Shown here: positions 10,826 through 46,000 of the stretch, piece after piece
How positions within the stretch are numbered: position 1 is the stretch's first letter
Layout: each line of letters begins with the position of its first letter
Source: Liolophura sinensis
Lineage: Eukaryota; Mollusca; Polyplacophora; Chitonida; Chitonidae
Assembly: GCF_032854445.1 (NCBI RefSeq)
Contig: NC_088302.1
Location: forward strand, 28,992,330-29,056,329
Direction of reading: 5' to 3'
DNA: 64,000 nucleotides
Notes under the pieces: generated by a model
The model's input: the letters and a program-made list of their open reading frames with translations, nothing else
Told to the model about the DNA's origin: nothing
The model's database searches: none
Program-made: the position numbers and the translations under genes

Positions 10826-12311
10826 GTGAGTAAAAGGAAAACATTTTGTCGTTCTCGGTGCAGGGTGTTTTTTGGAGTTCATTCTCAAGAATATTTTACT
10901 TATTCAGTACAGTTCAAGTGTATAGGTGGATGGAACTGCTAAGGTTGGCGCAGTCACCTCCCCAGAGCTGAGATCTGACTTATCTCCTAACTTAATGTAT
11001 GCGCATGCGTACGAATGATATAGGTGAATTTGAAACATTTGCTTTTTGTGACTGAATACACTGGATTTAAGGGTTATAACGGAACTGTGTAAGGCCGATG
11101 GGTCTCAAAGTATGAAATACTCTATAAATGTTGACATTGAAATTTCTGTGGTATTCAATTCACCTATTCTCCATACAAAGTTTAACAACACCTTCATCTA
11201 ACTTCTTTATCCCAAGTTAAAAAAAAACGATTAATAAAAAATTAATGAAACCATCCTGTAAACGACAGTTGTAGACGACTGGAAATGTTCTTATCGTGTA
11301 CTGACGAAATAGGTAAGTTCTACGGATAAATGTGGTCTTTATCATGTCACTGGCGTTTCAGGTGAAATCAACGAAGACCGAATGCCCTGGTATTTGAAGT
11401 TCCTGTGGGTCAGTTTTAACGTGTCAGGTTCCCCGTCCCTGGCCGTGACAATCATGTACTGGGGCATGGTGTATACTGGTGAGTAAGAATTTGGGTATAA
11501 GCACTAGTAAGGATAGATCCCTATTCAACGCTATGTCAATCAAAAACGACAGCCATATTGGTTTTAAACGTTTGAAGTCGCTCGTGGCAACAATCGAAGT
11601 GCACGTATTGAATTTGTACGGTAAACTTTGACATGGTTACACTGGAAAAGATCAGCAGATTTTTAAATAAAAAAATATAAATGAGCATTGTTATTTAAAC
11701 TTCCCGTTAATTTTAGCTAAGATGATATGGCACAAAGCTTCAAAAGCCGTTCTTTACTTGGAATCTTCGACGCAAAAACACATTGGCTAGGAAATGAAAG
11801 GGTTTTTATCTTGTTGGAAGAGATCCTGTAGGCCGGGAAGAAATCCGATGCTCTTATGGTCATCTTTGTAAAGCAAGATCAATGATTCCATTTACTCTGT
11901 TACAGACCCGACAGTATTCCTGTTGCTTGTTACGAATTTCCTGTTCCCTACTTACATGATCCAAGTTTAGCTAATGTAGATATCTTGGTGACTTTCTGTA
12001 CGTTAGTACTTATGTCCCTTGGCTCCATTGTTTATTGGGCCTGGGTTGTTAATCGGTCAAGGACACTCGTGTTACCGTTTGAGCAATCTAAGCTTTTTTG
12101 AAGACCACTTGTCTTCAATCAATATAGTGTGCACTTGTGTACGTCTTATGTTGGACAGTTTATCAGTAACTTGCCAAAGGTTGGTGGTTTTGATTATCCT
12201 CCAACAATAAACTTAAGTGAAAAAAATTTTAGCATGACTTTAATCAACAGTGAGATAAATAAATCATCACGAATTGGCGGAAAAGGCACAGGAACTGAAC
12301 AAATCGGGTTA

Positions 12312-12399
<88 letters not shown>

Positions 12400-13264
12400 T
12401 TATTTATTTATTTGATTGGTGTTTTACGCCGGACTCAAGAATATTTCACTTATACGACGGCGGCCAGCATTATGGTGGGTAGAAACCGGGCAGACCCCGG
12501 TGAAAACCCACGACCATCCGCAGGTTGCTGGCAGACCTTCCTACTTACGGCCGGAGAGGAAGCCAGCATGAGCTGGACTTGAACTCACAGCGACCGCATT
12601 GGTGAGAGGCTCCTGGGTCATTACGCTGCGCTAGCGCGTTAACCGACGGTAAGTATATATACAATGTTTACTCCTTGACACAAGCTATATTTGTTTATCG
12701 ATCGTGTTTCAACCCTGAGCAAGACTTGCAAATTAAATGAACGAAACACAGCTTACTCCTTTGTTGTAATGATGGAAAACACCATGTTCACCAACTAACG
12801 GTGTGCTTTTGATACTAATTGTAGAAGACTCCACGGTGGATTTCGTCAACTTCGCTGTACACGGATCCAACTCCATAGTAGTAGTGTTGGATCAGTTTGT
12901 GACCGGGATGCCAGTCCGGATTCTACATGCCCACCATCCACTTATCTATGCAGTTCTGTACTCCCTCTTCACTGGGATATACTACGCTGCTGGGGGTACC
13001 ACGGCGGGCGGCGAGAAAGCCATCTACGCTGTCCTGGACTACGAAAAGAGCCCCGGTCTGGCTGTGGGATTGTTACTTGTTGCCTCTTTTATAGCCATTC
13101 CACTGCTACACGTCTTGTTGTTTGGCCTTTATCAGCTACGAGTCTTTCTTTACCGGAAGTGTTGCCTTGGTAACGCCGTGAAGGACAGTTCACCAGAAAC
13201 AGGGCAAAATGACAACACAATGGCTGTTGCCAATCCCGCTTTTGTTCCAGGCGACATGTGTTGA
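10606..13264 (+). CDS. Protein rolling stone-like, 3' three exons (partial gene)
   Basis: Three exons join in frame: 10606-10825, 11362-11478 and 12825-13264, with phase 0 entry and two phase 1 junctions. The product is a multi-pass membrane protein. Matching family traits are VFYVIYRWVIACF in the first helix, YFIYLTHWTF in the next, VNFAVHGSNS, LDQFVTGMPVR, an AGGT motif after IYY, a VLDYE segment, and LHVLLFGLYQLRVFLYRKC at the end of the last helix. Rolling stone was described in Drosophila as a myoblast-fusion membrane protein; the molecular activity of the wider family is unclear. The start and about the first 25-40 residues are missing and must be on an upstream exon. N-glycosylation sequons NGT and NET lie in loops. 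The C-tail after RKCC is about 32 residues, polar and low in motifs. Confidence 0.85.
10855..10960 (-). repeat. Possible very old SINE relic
   Basis: GTGTTTTTTGGAGTTCATTC followed by TCAAGAATATTTTACTTATT resembles the minus-strand 3' end of SINE family A. The rest has decayed beyond recognition. Confidence 0.4.
11362..11478 (+). CDS. Rolling stone-like, internal exon b
   Basis: Bounded by acceptor GGCGTTTCAG and donor GTGAGT. Phase 1 on both sides: the split codon is G plus GT, and the exon leaves with G. It encodes a loop (EINEDRMPWY) and a transmembrane helix from LKFLWVSFN to MYWGMVYT. Confidence 0.88.
11906..11970 (+). other. Possible alternative or relic exon in the Rolling stone-like intron
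   Basis: A good acceptor (TTTACTCTGTTACAG) at 11905 is followed by a frame that accepts the same phase 1 junction from the preceding exon. It reads DPTVFLLLVTNF and then a stop at 11968-11970. The true exon begins EDSTVDFVNF, so the D-x-T-V start is shared. It could be a duplicated exon that decayed, a poison or alternative terminal exon, or chance. Confidence 0.3.
12313..12395. repeat. (TA)n microsatellite, about 40 units
   Basis: Long TA run inside the last intron of the Rolling stone-like gene. It runs directly into the AAAT tail of the SINE that follows. Confidence 0.95.
12394..12648 (-). repeat. SINE family A, nearly full length
   Basis: Minus-strand copy in the last intron of the Rolling stone-like gene, antisense to it. 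Body and tRNA-like head are well preserved; the first few bases of the head are replaced by CGACGGTAAG. Confidence 0.95.
12825..13264 (+). CDS. Rolling stone-like, terminal exon
   Basis: Acceptor ACTAATTGTAG precedes 12825. It enters in phase 1 (G plus AA gives E) and ends at TGA 13262-13264. It encodes the HGSNS and LDQFVTGMPVR region, a helix around PLIYAVLYSLFTGIYY, the AGGT loop and the last helix SPGLAVGLLLVASFIAIPLL, then LYRKC and a polar C-tail ending GDMC. Confidence 0.9.
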
Positions 13265-13586
13265 ACATAATTACAGGGATATAATATCTTCTAGTGACTA
13301 TTAAGGGCTGTTCGGGTGAATTTTTGATGTCATACAGGAATATACAGTGGTAGATATAATTGTCAATGTACACAATATCGATAATTTTTTTCATGGTACA
13401 AGGATGATTCTTATACTTCCGATGAAACACAAATCGCTCAGGCATATTTCAAACCGTGGAAAGATCAGGGTACCGCCATTAGTGAGGGGAACATCCCTAA
13501 TGGGAAGGAAGTCTACTGGTCCGAGAAAACCAAAGAAGTAAGACCGATGTATTCAAACAAGACAAAAAATTACCAATGTATACGGT

Positions 13587-13592
13587 AATAAA
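13587..13592 (+). terminator. Candidate polyadenylation signal for the Rolling stone-like gene
   Basis: AATAAA lies about 320 nt past the stop codon. It is the first clear hexamer downstream, but there is no transcript evidence. Confidence 0.4.
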
Positions 13593-13924
13593 CATCGATG
13601 CATTTGAAAACTGTACCCACGATGAAGAACAAAAAAACATAATCTCCAACAGTAATAACGACAACAACGTCGTCCTCGCTTAGAGTCGGTCGTCGCAGCT
13701 TGAAAGTTGAGAGAAGGTTTGGAGTATAGCATAGAAGATTGAAAACTGGACAAATTTGATTGGCGTAGGAGAAGACGTCGACTGATACAAGTTCATCTGT
13801 AAACACGGTACTAGGATATGCATGAAGTTGTATATCATAATATAATTGTCATTTTAGTCCCGATGATTTGAAGGTTCCGATTAAGATGAGACAAAAGTAT
13901 CACTTTTGCACATAACAAAGGCGA

Positions 13925-14250
13925 AGGAGTTGAATACCCAGACCAACAACACACCAGATACCCAGACTGACGGCATACCAGACACTAGTCTAACACGATT
14001 ATCAACACGAAAGGTAAAAGTTTACCAAACCTGTAGTAAAACAATACCAAATACTTAGAGCAAACATGCAAAGTTTGTGGACAGACCTCGGTCCAGTAGG
14101 CACAGAGTCTAACACAATGCTATCAGTAAAGCAGCACACCAAATCCCAGTGTTACAGTATTCCGAATTCCTAGTCTAGCAGCACACCAAATCCCAGTGTT
14201 ACAGTATTCCCAATCCCTAGTCTAGCAGCACACCAAATACTCAGACTAAC
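13925..14250. repeat. Minisatellite region with a 47-bp unit
   Basis: Clean copies of a 47-bp unit beginning GCAGCACACCAAAT start at 14131, 14178 and 14225 (the last partial). Upstream, 13925-14130 holds diverged pieces of the same motif (ACACCAGATACCCAGAC, CTAGTCTAACAC). Confidence 0.85.
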
Positions 14251-14722
14251 AACATTGCTAAAAGCATACCAGACTCAAAAAAGGTCCTACAATTTTGTCG
14301 TCCGTTAATAAGTTGACAATCAATCATATTTGGTGGGTGCAGAATAACTGATTAGTGTACCAGATGCTAGTACCGTAGTTTTCCGACCATATTAAACTTT
14401 TTCTACATATGGTATATGTATATATTATTTATATAACAGCGTGCATATATATACATATATATAATTTTATTATGTACACAAATTAAAAAGTTTATATATG
14501 CGCATGAAAGGCCAGTTTATTACTTTATTACTATTACTGATAGTCAGTAAAATTCATTTTCCACAATAAAGTGAAAATTCTTTCCTTACATCAGTCAGCT
14601 GAACCATGACCTTTAACATATAAAATGTATTGGCTAATTAATTCTCATACATAGGACATTGAAATAAACCATGTTTTGAAGTTCATTTTTGCTCTGTTTT
14701 GTATGTAAATGAATAAATATAA

Positions 14723-14870
14723 TTAAAGACATACAGCATAGAAAATAAAACCAGAGCAGTGTGAAAACTGGCTAATGGTCACACGTAACCGGTGAAATAC
14801 GGTGTCTTGTCAGTTTACCTCAGTCAGGATTTTATTCTAACTGTTCACTGGTAAATGCATAAATGATAGC
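14723..14870 (-). repeat. Dispersed repeat family B, copy 2
   Basis: AAAACCAGAGCAGTGTGAAA, GGTCACACGTAACCGGTGAAA and GTCAGTTTACCTCAGT recur at 28990-29125 and 35300-35430. The reverse complement matches 2114-2242. Confidence 0.65.
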
Positions 14871-15212
14871 AAATTAGACGCCCCCTGGCACCACGCCTTA
14901 AGCAGAACTAGGTAAAATAAAACTGCAGTGATGTTAACTGCAATATATTAGACGTCACTGGTTAGACTTACTCAAAATGCTGTGTTGGCATCATATTTAC
15001 TATATAATAACATTAAAACGCATTTTATCTGCTGATGCTTGTCCAAAATTTGCCACCTTAGAAAAGCTCGTTGGGTTCTGGTTTGCAATATTTCGTGTTT
15101 TGTGCATAACAAGGTGTTTATGAGTATTGCAAAACACAAATATGATATACGTTTTGAAAAATCTCAACTAATTATGGTTCAGCCATGGTCTAGCAGTAAT
15201 GTAACTTGCTAC
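14871..15212. other. No gene seen
   Basis: AT-rich, possibly partly the edges of the two neighbouring family B copies, whose ends I cannot define. Confidence 0.45.
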
Positions 15213-15310
15213 TATTTAAGCATTTACATTAACGGTTAAAATAAAACCCTAGATGAGGTAAATAGACAAGAGTGTGGATTTTACTTGTGATCATTTGCCA
15301 ACTATCTTTT
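15213..15310 (+). repeat. Dispersed repeat family B, copy 3
   Basis: TATTTAAGCATTTACATTAA, AAAATAAAACCCTAGATGAG and CATTTGCCAACTATC match copy 1 in order. Confidence 0.6.
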
Positions 15311-16586
15311 TTCTGGAAATTCCCTTTCTCGTGTAGGTCGAATAACAAATTACCTTCGACAACGTTAGTTTTTTCTTCATAATGGCGGATGTCCGGAAAT
15401 AAAATGAAATGTATTTGAGAGTCATGAAATATGAACCGTTGAACCTGGCGTGATAAATTTCATATAACACACTCTTCAATCTCATATATTCGTTATTTAT
15501 CTAACATCTCGTAAACTGTCAGGTGAGAAATGTTGGCATATTTGGACTCAGCACCCAATGTTACATATGAAACGATCATAACTGATTCAACTTAGCGCAA
15601 AGGTACCTAGAAAATGCCTACTTTGCATAAAAATCGAACAACCAAGAAAATTAAGTTCCGAAAAAAATCTTAAGGTCTGCTCCGTCTTTGCTCTCATCGA
15701 CGTAGGTCTTTCTGCAGAAATTTTATCTTCACTCTTCGTGTTGTGTAAGTTTTCTGATGAAAATGTTTGTGGTGCAATATGGCCGTCATCTCACGTTACC
15801 CATGACACCCAAACCATTTGGTGCACCATTTTGAATGGACCTCTAAAACGTGAATAAGCTTCAGAAGCATAGACATATCAATTTTGACTCAAGGTCTGAG
15901 ACAAATTTAGTGAAATAATAATAGTTTCAAGCCATTGAGCCTAAAGGAAACGCAAATCACTGTATTTTAGTACTGGGCGTTTCTGCAATCAGAATCAGTA
16001 AGGATAAATACTCGGCGAAGACTCGCACTACAAAGGAATAAATGAAAATGCACTTCAGACTTTATAAAAGGGCAGTATTCGAACCTATATATATATATAT
16101 ATATCCTTAAAGCATAGCTGTGGGCATTGAGAGACGGGGAAGTATATGGTGATTGATACCGGGTCATAAGTGGAATGTGTCCGTTGTATATCACACGGCA
16201 AACGACACGGGATATGTATATCGAGGGAGCAATCGATGATCGCAGTGCGTAATCCTAACACCAGTTCTCCTATAAATAGATACACACAAATATGGGTGGC
16301 AACACACAACATGAAAGCAACTTTCTCATCTCATTGATGTTACCAAGAATTTATCGATATCCCAGACAGGAATCCTGTACAACTAAATAATAGTAATACG
16401 AATAGAGAGAGGTTACTTTCGTTTCTAAGAAGCCTTAGTGACACCAGGCGTTTATAGAGCCATTTGCGTAGTCATACGTTCGTTAAGACCAAATATCTAA
16501 CACCAGTATGACTTGCAAGTCGGTATAGTACTAGTGAGACGGTTTTGTCGGTAACGTGACAAAACTTGACAAAAGGTCAACCCATA
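15311..16586. other. No gene; short AT microsatellite
   Basis: A run of about 8-9 AT dinucleotides lies at 16087-16104. Otherwise stop-dense AT-rich DNA with no supported feature. Confidence 0.55.
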
Positions 16587-16625
16587 AAACGAAACATTCT
16601 TGAGTACGGAGTTAAACCAAAGAAA
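16587..16625 (+). repeat. SINE family A 3' fragment
   Basis: AAACATTCTTGAGTACGGAG followed by TTAAACCAA matches about 40 bp of the 3' body of family A. Confidence 0.5.
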
Positions 16626-16794
16626 GAGACTGCATAATAGAAGATCAGGGATATTGAACATATCTACCCATAAATTAAGTCCTTCCAACGTTGTACAATT
16701 GAAGAAATGATGAGGGTGTTTGATAGAGCATTTCTGGTGATTTTTTTCCTGTTGAGACAGACGTCCTTCTGGCATAAATTGACACTATCGTCAT

Positions 16795-16931
16795 ATTTAT
16801 TTATTTATTTATTTGATTGGTGTTTTACGCCGTACTTAAGAATATTTCACTTATACGACGGCGGCCACCCTTTTGGTGGGTGGAAACCGGGCACAGCCCT
16901 GGGGAAACCCACGATCATCCGCAGGTTGCTA
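16795..16931 (-). repeat. SINE family A, 5'-truncated
   Basis: Minus-strand tail and body, ending at GCAGGTTGCT. The tRNA-like head is absent. Highly similar to the consensus over its length. Confidence 0.93.
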
Positions 16932-18988
16932 CATGTATTTATTATCGACTACTACCACTTTTATTGGACTATCTTTGTGTTTACCTCATCACCTAGACTG
17001 TATATTTGTGTTTGAAATCGACATATCTTTAAGTATGAAAAGATCAAAATATCTTTTGCAAACATCTGTATTCACATTAGAGCAGGTATACGTCTGTCCA
17101 GAAAAACGCGCAGTGTTTAACCATGCAGACAATTACACAGTTGATAAACTGCTTAAATAGAAAATACGGACGAGAAATCCCACCATTTCGTTAAACGACG
17201 AACCGAAAGATAAGTTGAAGTGAAGATACTAAACATCATATCGCTGCAGTTCTCACTGTTCATTTGTGCCTTGGTGGTCGAGTATGTCCGTCTGGCAGTT
17301 TGCTTCGAAATTAAAAGTCAGTGCACCATTCTCGCAATCACAGTTTACTAATAGCGAATGCCGTAAATATAATTCTAGGCGGTTTTGCGTAATATTACTT
17401 ATACATGATGAGAACTTCAGGTCCGAGTGCTTTTCTGTTTAACCTATTTGAAAATGTAGTGAGTAGTAAGTTCGCTAAACGCTATACTTGTCAGTTATAT
17501 CATTTTTAAACCCGGAAGTATGTATTCATTACTGGTTTTAGTCCTGTATTTTCGGGAAAACTCTTTAATACAAACGAATCCAGTTGTCAGATTTAGTTAT
17601 TGTTTTTATTGAAGACTTGGGGCTGTCATCCTCCTCTACACCAGAATGCATCAGTTATCTGTACAGTGAATCAATGGCAGATTATATCCATATACAATTA
17701 TATAATGCATACAAACAAAATTATCATGTAAATGTGAAAGAGATACGCAAACTCCGTGACAATTTCCAGGGGAATGTATTTTCCGTGAAGACTCCTTGAT
17801 ATGCTTAAAAGAATCCTGCACCGTGGGAAAGGTACATAGACACAGAGTCTGGAATGGTTGTCTAAGCATCCAAGGCCAGGGTCATTGCAGCAATGCCCTA
17901 AAGTATCGAATAATAAATCAGTCAATCCTTCATATTACGCGTGATCACGGCGTTTAGAGATCTTATATTTGTGCTAACGTCATAATCGTTCAATCCATAA
18001 GTCATATGGAAGATAGGAAGTTCAGACGATGAGAAAAACTCCCAGAACAGCGGTTTGCAGTGCTGTATACATCGCACAAACTATACATCAGCCCACTAGT
18101 ACAATTTCATCTCAGCCAAATCTAACCTAGCTGGATCGTCCAGAATAAGTGACGTCACAAGCGCGAGCTGAAGATTTATAATTACGCACAAGCAAACCAC
18201 CTATGTAAGATGCTATATACGGTATTTGGGCTGTAAGCTTTCATTAACCATGTTGGCTGTACTCGAACCATTCAGCTTGAAATGCATATAAAGCTTCATA
18301 AAGCATTGTCTCTTCAACGCACAAATTAAAGCATCACGCGAAATCCAGAAAAAATAGTTAACACTCTTCTAACTGACAGGAAAATAAGTTGGGACGAATT
18401 CACCAAGTATTATACAGTACCATGGAAAAAGGCGTTTTCTCTTCAATATTTACAGTGTCCACATATTATCAGTCAAGCTCGAAAAAAGCACATCTGTTTG
18501 ACACGTCAATATCTGGTACATAATGTATATGAAGCTATTAACATATTTATGTACAAGTCAGTCTGATTTGATATTTTTTCCCAGTAGTTCCCAATGTAGT
18601 CTGGGACTTTATGTGTATTCTTCCGCGGTTACAGGCCACAGTTCGTTACAGTTCCGCGACCAGTTATTCAGCAGAAACCAGGCAACCAAGCCACACATTA
18701 CACACGTTATGTAAGACTCCAGTAGCACTAAGAAAGGGTCAGTTTCACATCCATTCAAACATCCGTCATATACATGTACACTCATCACCGGAGGGCAATC
18801 AGGTGTTCTTTTTTTCTCCACATTAGAAATACAGCAGCTGTGACTGGCTGTATGTTGTGTTCGTGATGTTACAGGTCATGCCATTCGCTGTTTTCCAACA
18901 ATCACAACTTGTTAACTTTGAGACGATGATGAATCTTTCAGCTACTTTGCAGAAAGATTTTCTTTCTTTTCTTTTGGTTTTAAACAAC
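16932..18988. other. No gene seen
   Basis: Intergenic DNA between the two convergent genes. No exon, RNA gene or repeat could be supported. Confidence 0.55.
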
Positions 18989-18994
18989 TTTATT
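18989..18994 (-). terminator. Candidate polyadenylation signal for the DEG/ENaC gene
   Basis: AATAAA on the minus strand (TTTATT on plus), about 235 nt past the channel stop codon. A plausible 3' UTR length; no transcript evidence. Confidence 0.45.
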
Positions 18995-19228
18995 CTTCAG
19001 ATTATTGATTCAGTTACAATCACTGATTGAAGCTCTTAACATCCACTAGAGAAAGCTGCGTGGAGTCAATCAAGGGAAATAACTCCACTATTGTGTCCTG
19101 TTGGAAAAGTTGCGCCCCCTTAATCACGGTATTGGCTAAGACCATCTTGGCTGAAGACTCACGTCACGGACTGTATCTAAGCTTTGTAAGGGTGACCAAT
19201 ATTTATCTTAGTACAAGTAGACATATCT

Positions 19229-42508
<23,280 letters not shown>

Positions 42509-42688
42509 CTGAAAAGATAAACAAAAAATAGGATTTAATCTTTTGGCATACTAGCCAATGGACAAAAGTTTTTTCAGCATATCAGGGTGTGAAGTGAACT
42601 GATTGTTGTGACAATGGATGTCCAGTCTAGGATTTACAAATTAGTTATGGGGTTGGACGATATCTTCAGGTAGGGAAGATTACAGGAT

Positions 42689-42800
42689 GGAAGGTAAAAC
42701 CAGATAAGTAGCCAAAGTGTGATACTAGGCCATTGACCACACGTGGCCGCTGAAATCCGGACTTTTATCAAATTACCCCTGACAATTCGTGTAAATGGTT
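42689..42800 (-). repeat. Dispersed repeat family B, copy 6
   Basis: GGTAAAACCAGATAAGTAGC, GACCACACGTGGCCGCTGAA and AAATTACCCCTGAC align with copies 2, 4 and 5 at lower identity. A seventh scrap (ACACTACAGTGTGAAGAGTA, then AAACCAGAG) is at 42998-43045. Confidence 0.5.
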
Positions 42801-43045
42801 AAATCAAGTTACTAGCCCTATCCAAGCAACAGAGCTTCAGTTGAACGGGAGTAAAACAATACTGCAATTTCCATCGGAAATTATAAGACGTCACTGCTAC
42901 TGAATTACTTATAATCTCTTGCTTTATTTGGAAATTTAAGAAACAATAACATGAAAACATCGTAACCCAGCAAAACCTCGGTTTCAATACAAGCATGTAA
43001 TATAAAACACTACAGTGTGAAGAGTAAAACCAGAGTTGACGATGT

Positions 43046-46000
43046 AATGTGCAAACATTCAAACGAATCATCTTCCCATTCCTTCCATACATCAGAGGTT
43101 CCTGGTTGAAGGAAAGACGAGTAGGGCCAGAATACATTCATTTCAGCTCATAAGTCTCAGTAAACATATTTACTTAAAACCACAGATGCACTTTAACCAA
43201 GATGTGAGGGTTATGTTATATAAACACGTTTATATAGTAATGAACTGTGCCTCTTGGAAGCCTGTCGGGCTCTTATGGATCATTATATTTCACATTTCAC
43301 ATGGCATCAGCACTGTAATACACATAAAGAATACCACACATTAAATATCTCCTTTTAAGTATATTTTTCAACCGATATAAAAGGCTTCAGCATGAACATA
43401 TATGAATTAACATCACGGACATGAAAGAAAGGATTTACGAACTATCGCACACAATGCTTCAGTGAAAGCAACCAAATACCCTTAAATCTTCCACATACAG
43501 CCATCTTTTCTCTCTGTTTATAATGTCTTTATACAATGCATTATTACACGGATTCCATTAAACCTGAGTATTCAGGCCACATGTTGCCATTCAAATGAAG
43601 GGAGTTTATTTTCCATGCATTAATATCGGTTCGTCTGTCACATTCTATTCCGTAATAAACTAATCAAGTATCCATCAGAATAATTACTGCCCAAAAGATC
43701 TCAAGTTACTTCCTAAATATACTTTAGGCTGATATGCCTTAGTTTGGCTTTCTAAAAATACATTATTCTCATTATTAAATATATTCTTTATTGAAATTTC
43801 TGATGTATTAAGGCCTTCTGCAGAGTTTGTCCTTTGTGGTTTGCTTGTAAATGATGCACATGGAATAAAAAGCGCCTGTATTCAAACAGGACAAAGGTAT
43901 GGCTGATGTAATAAATTGAAGTTATTCCACACAGTTATTACATGTGCGGCAATATGCAAATTTATCAATGGCAACATTTGTTTTACCGCAGGTAACCATT
44001 GTGACTGCTTGCAGTTTTACCGAAGTAATACAAAGCTCATCACTCCTATAATTATTACCCACGTTTTAGATAAACTAACAGTGTCCATTGTTCGATGTAA
44101 CATTAAATAAAGTATATTGTATTATTCGGGATGTAACTGTAACCAAGCAGCAAAAAATCTGCCAAAAAAATCAATTCAGCGTGAGACTGTATCATCTGGC
44201 TCGCTATTCGCAGTACGATTTGTAACCTGGGACAAAAACAAGAGGACGGAAAACGATCGCTGTGTGTCCTAAGATAATCCCTTTGAACGGCTCTAGAGAA
44301 AACAAGAGACCCTCTATGTCAGGCGTTGCCTGTTCGATTCCATGCACATCGTGTGTTCGCTTACAGGAAGGCGTGCTTCGCAGAACAGGTCATAGCGTTT
44401 CAAGCCCACCACTTCACAGCTCTCACTGTGATGCGAAAAATCGTTAGCGAGAGAGAGAGAGATGTAGGTGCGTGTGGAGAATAGTTTACCTGTGTTATTC
44501 ACGTGAACAAATGGCCTTACCTGAGCAAATCCAGCAAGCTAATTAGGCGGGGCAGATGAGTTGAGGTGGGGTTAATCAGACGTTTGAACCAGGTGAATCC
44601 GGTCCAGAGCGGTGGACATACCTCACGCTGTGTCGTTCCAATATCGCTTATAGATTAACTAATATCAAAATGTAGTCTGTACATCAACATTTAAGTTACA
44701 GCATAAGTTTAAGTTCGTTTTATTATTTTTATTATTTTATCAGTTAAAAGGACGCCTTTCCTAGCTCATCCCGCAGCCCAACTTGCTATTTCTCTTTCGT
44801 CCCCATGCTATCCCCCGATACACACCCACAGGCCTAAGAAAATACATCACGTCTACCACATTAAAGCCCAGCTGAATTTGCAAATCAATTAACAGTGTGT
44901 CATTATAGGGTCAGGATGCCGCAAAGCATTAAAGCTTGCTCCTGGCTTCTTAATGGTAAGCAATGCCTTTCTTCTGGCTAGCTGTCTAAGAGTTAAGTAC
45001 TGACAATCTGTTTCATAAGAGATCATCTGTTTTCTTTGGGCTATTATTTATTAATTTCTTCATGCCATGCCTCCAGAATGAAAACATAATTCATATGGCG
45101 TCGCAGTTGACCGGACAACTATGGCGGGCTTGACGTTATCCGGCTTTTGCCCGGAAAACCACTGCCAAAGTGCTGGCCATATTAGCACGGGATTTATACG
45201 AGCCATACATGTACAAGGGTTTCCACTCTAAGCCCCAACACTCGAAAGACCGCGGCGGATTTCTTATGAATAATTTAATTCAGTTCCTGTGAAATACCTC
45301 CAATTTATTGATTCGGGCTCATTAGATATGGGCAGGGGGATTGGCTGACGTATAAAACTCCACCCGCGGGACTACCGAGGAAAAGGACAAAATATGACCA
45401 ACAATGTGATGTAGAGGGGAACTGTACCCATATGGGATGAAGGGAACAGTCTACTTCCAATTCTTCTTCTGCACGGCACCGTGAAAACCAGTGACTCGAA
45501 GTCTAATTCTGCCGGCATAAGGACACGTTTGAATTTCATATTTAGACGGGGTATTGGATGGGCTGGTACTGTTAATAAAGCCTTAAGTGGTTTGACCATT
45601 TTTTTAAATATACAAAACAACACCAGTGTAACCACGCAACAAAGCGATAACTGAAAGTCTGTAACGCCCAATTCACATTCGTCATCGAACAATCAAATAA
45701 CTACATCGCGCGATATGCAATGTTCCATTAAATGAGCTCTTATGCAATGGTAGTTTTTGTTCGTGAGCGCCGAGTTTGAGCCGATTCTCATCTGTGGCAT
45801 CACTCCTGGGAACAAATAGGGCAAACTTTTACAAACGGCATTCACCGCGCTCAAAAGACCCTCGCGATGCCTTTGATGTCGAAGCTCACATAGAGTTCAA
45901 TTTGTCTGTTGGTGTTATTTTTTTATACTGTTTTGTTTGATATACGGTGACTATTTAAGTATGCTATCATATCAAACACTAAATAATTGGTACCTATGAT

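Noticed and set aside
44314-44502. Candidate channel N-terminal exon around a His-Gly pair near 44340 (minus)
   Set aside because: HG occurs in a short frame, but the surrounding residues and donor phase do not fit the family.
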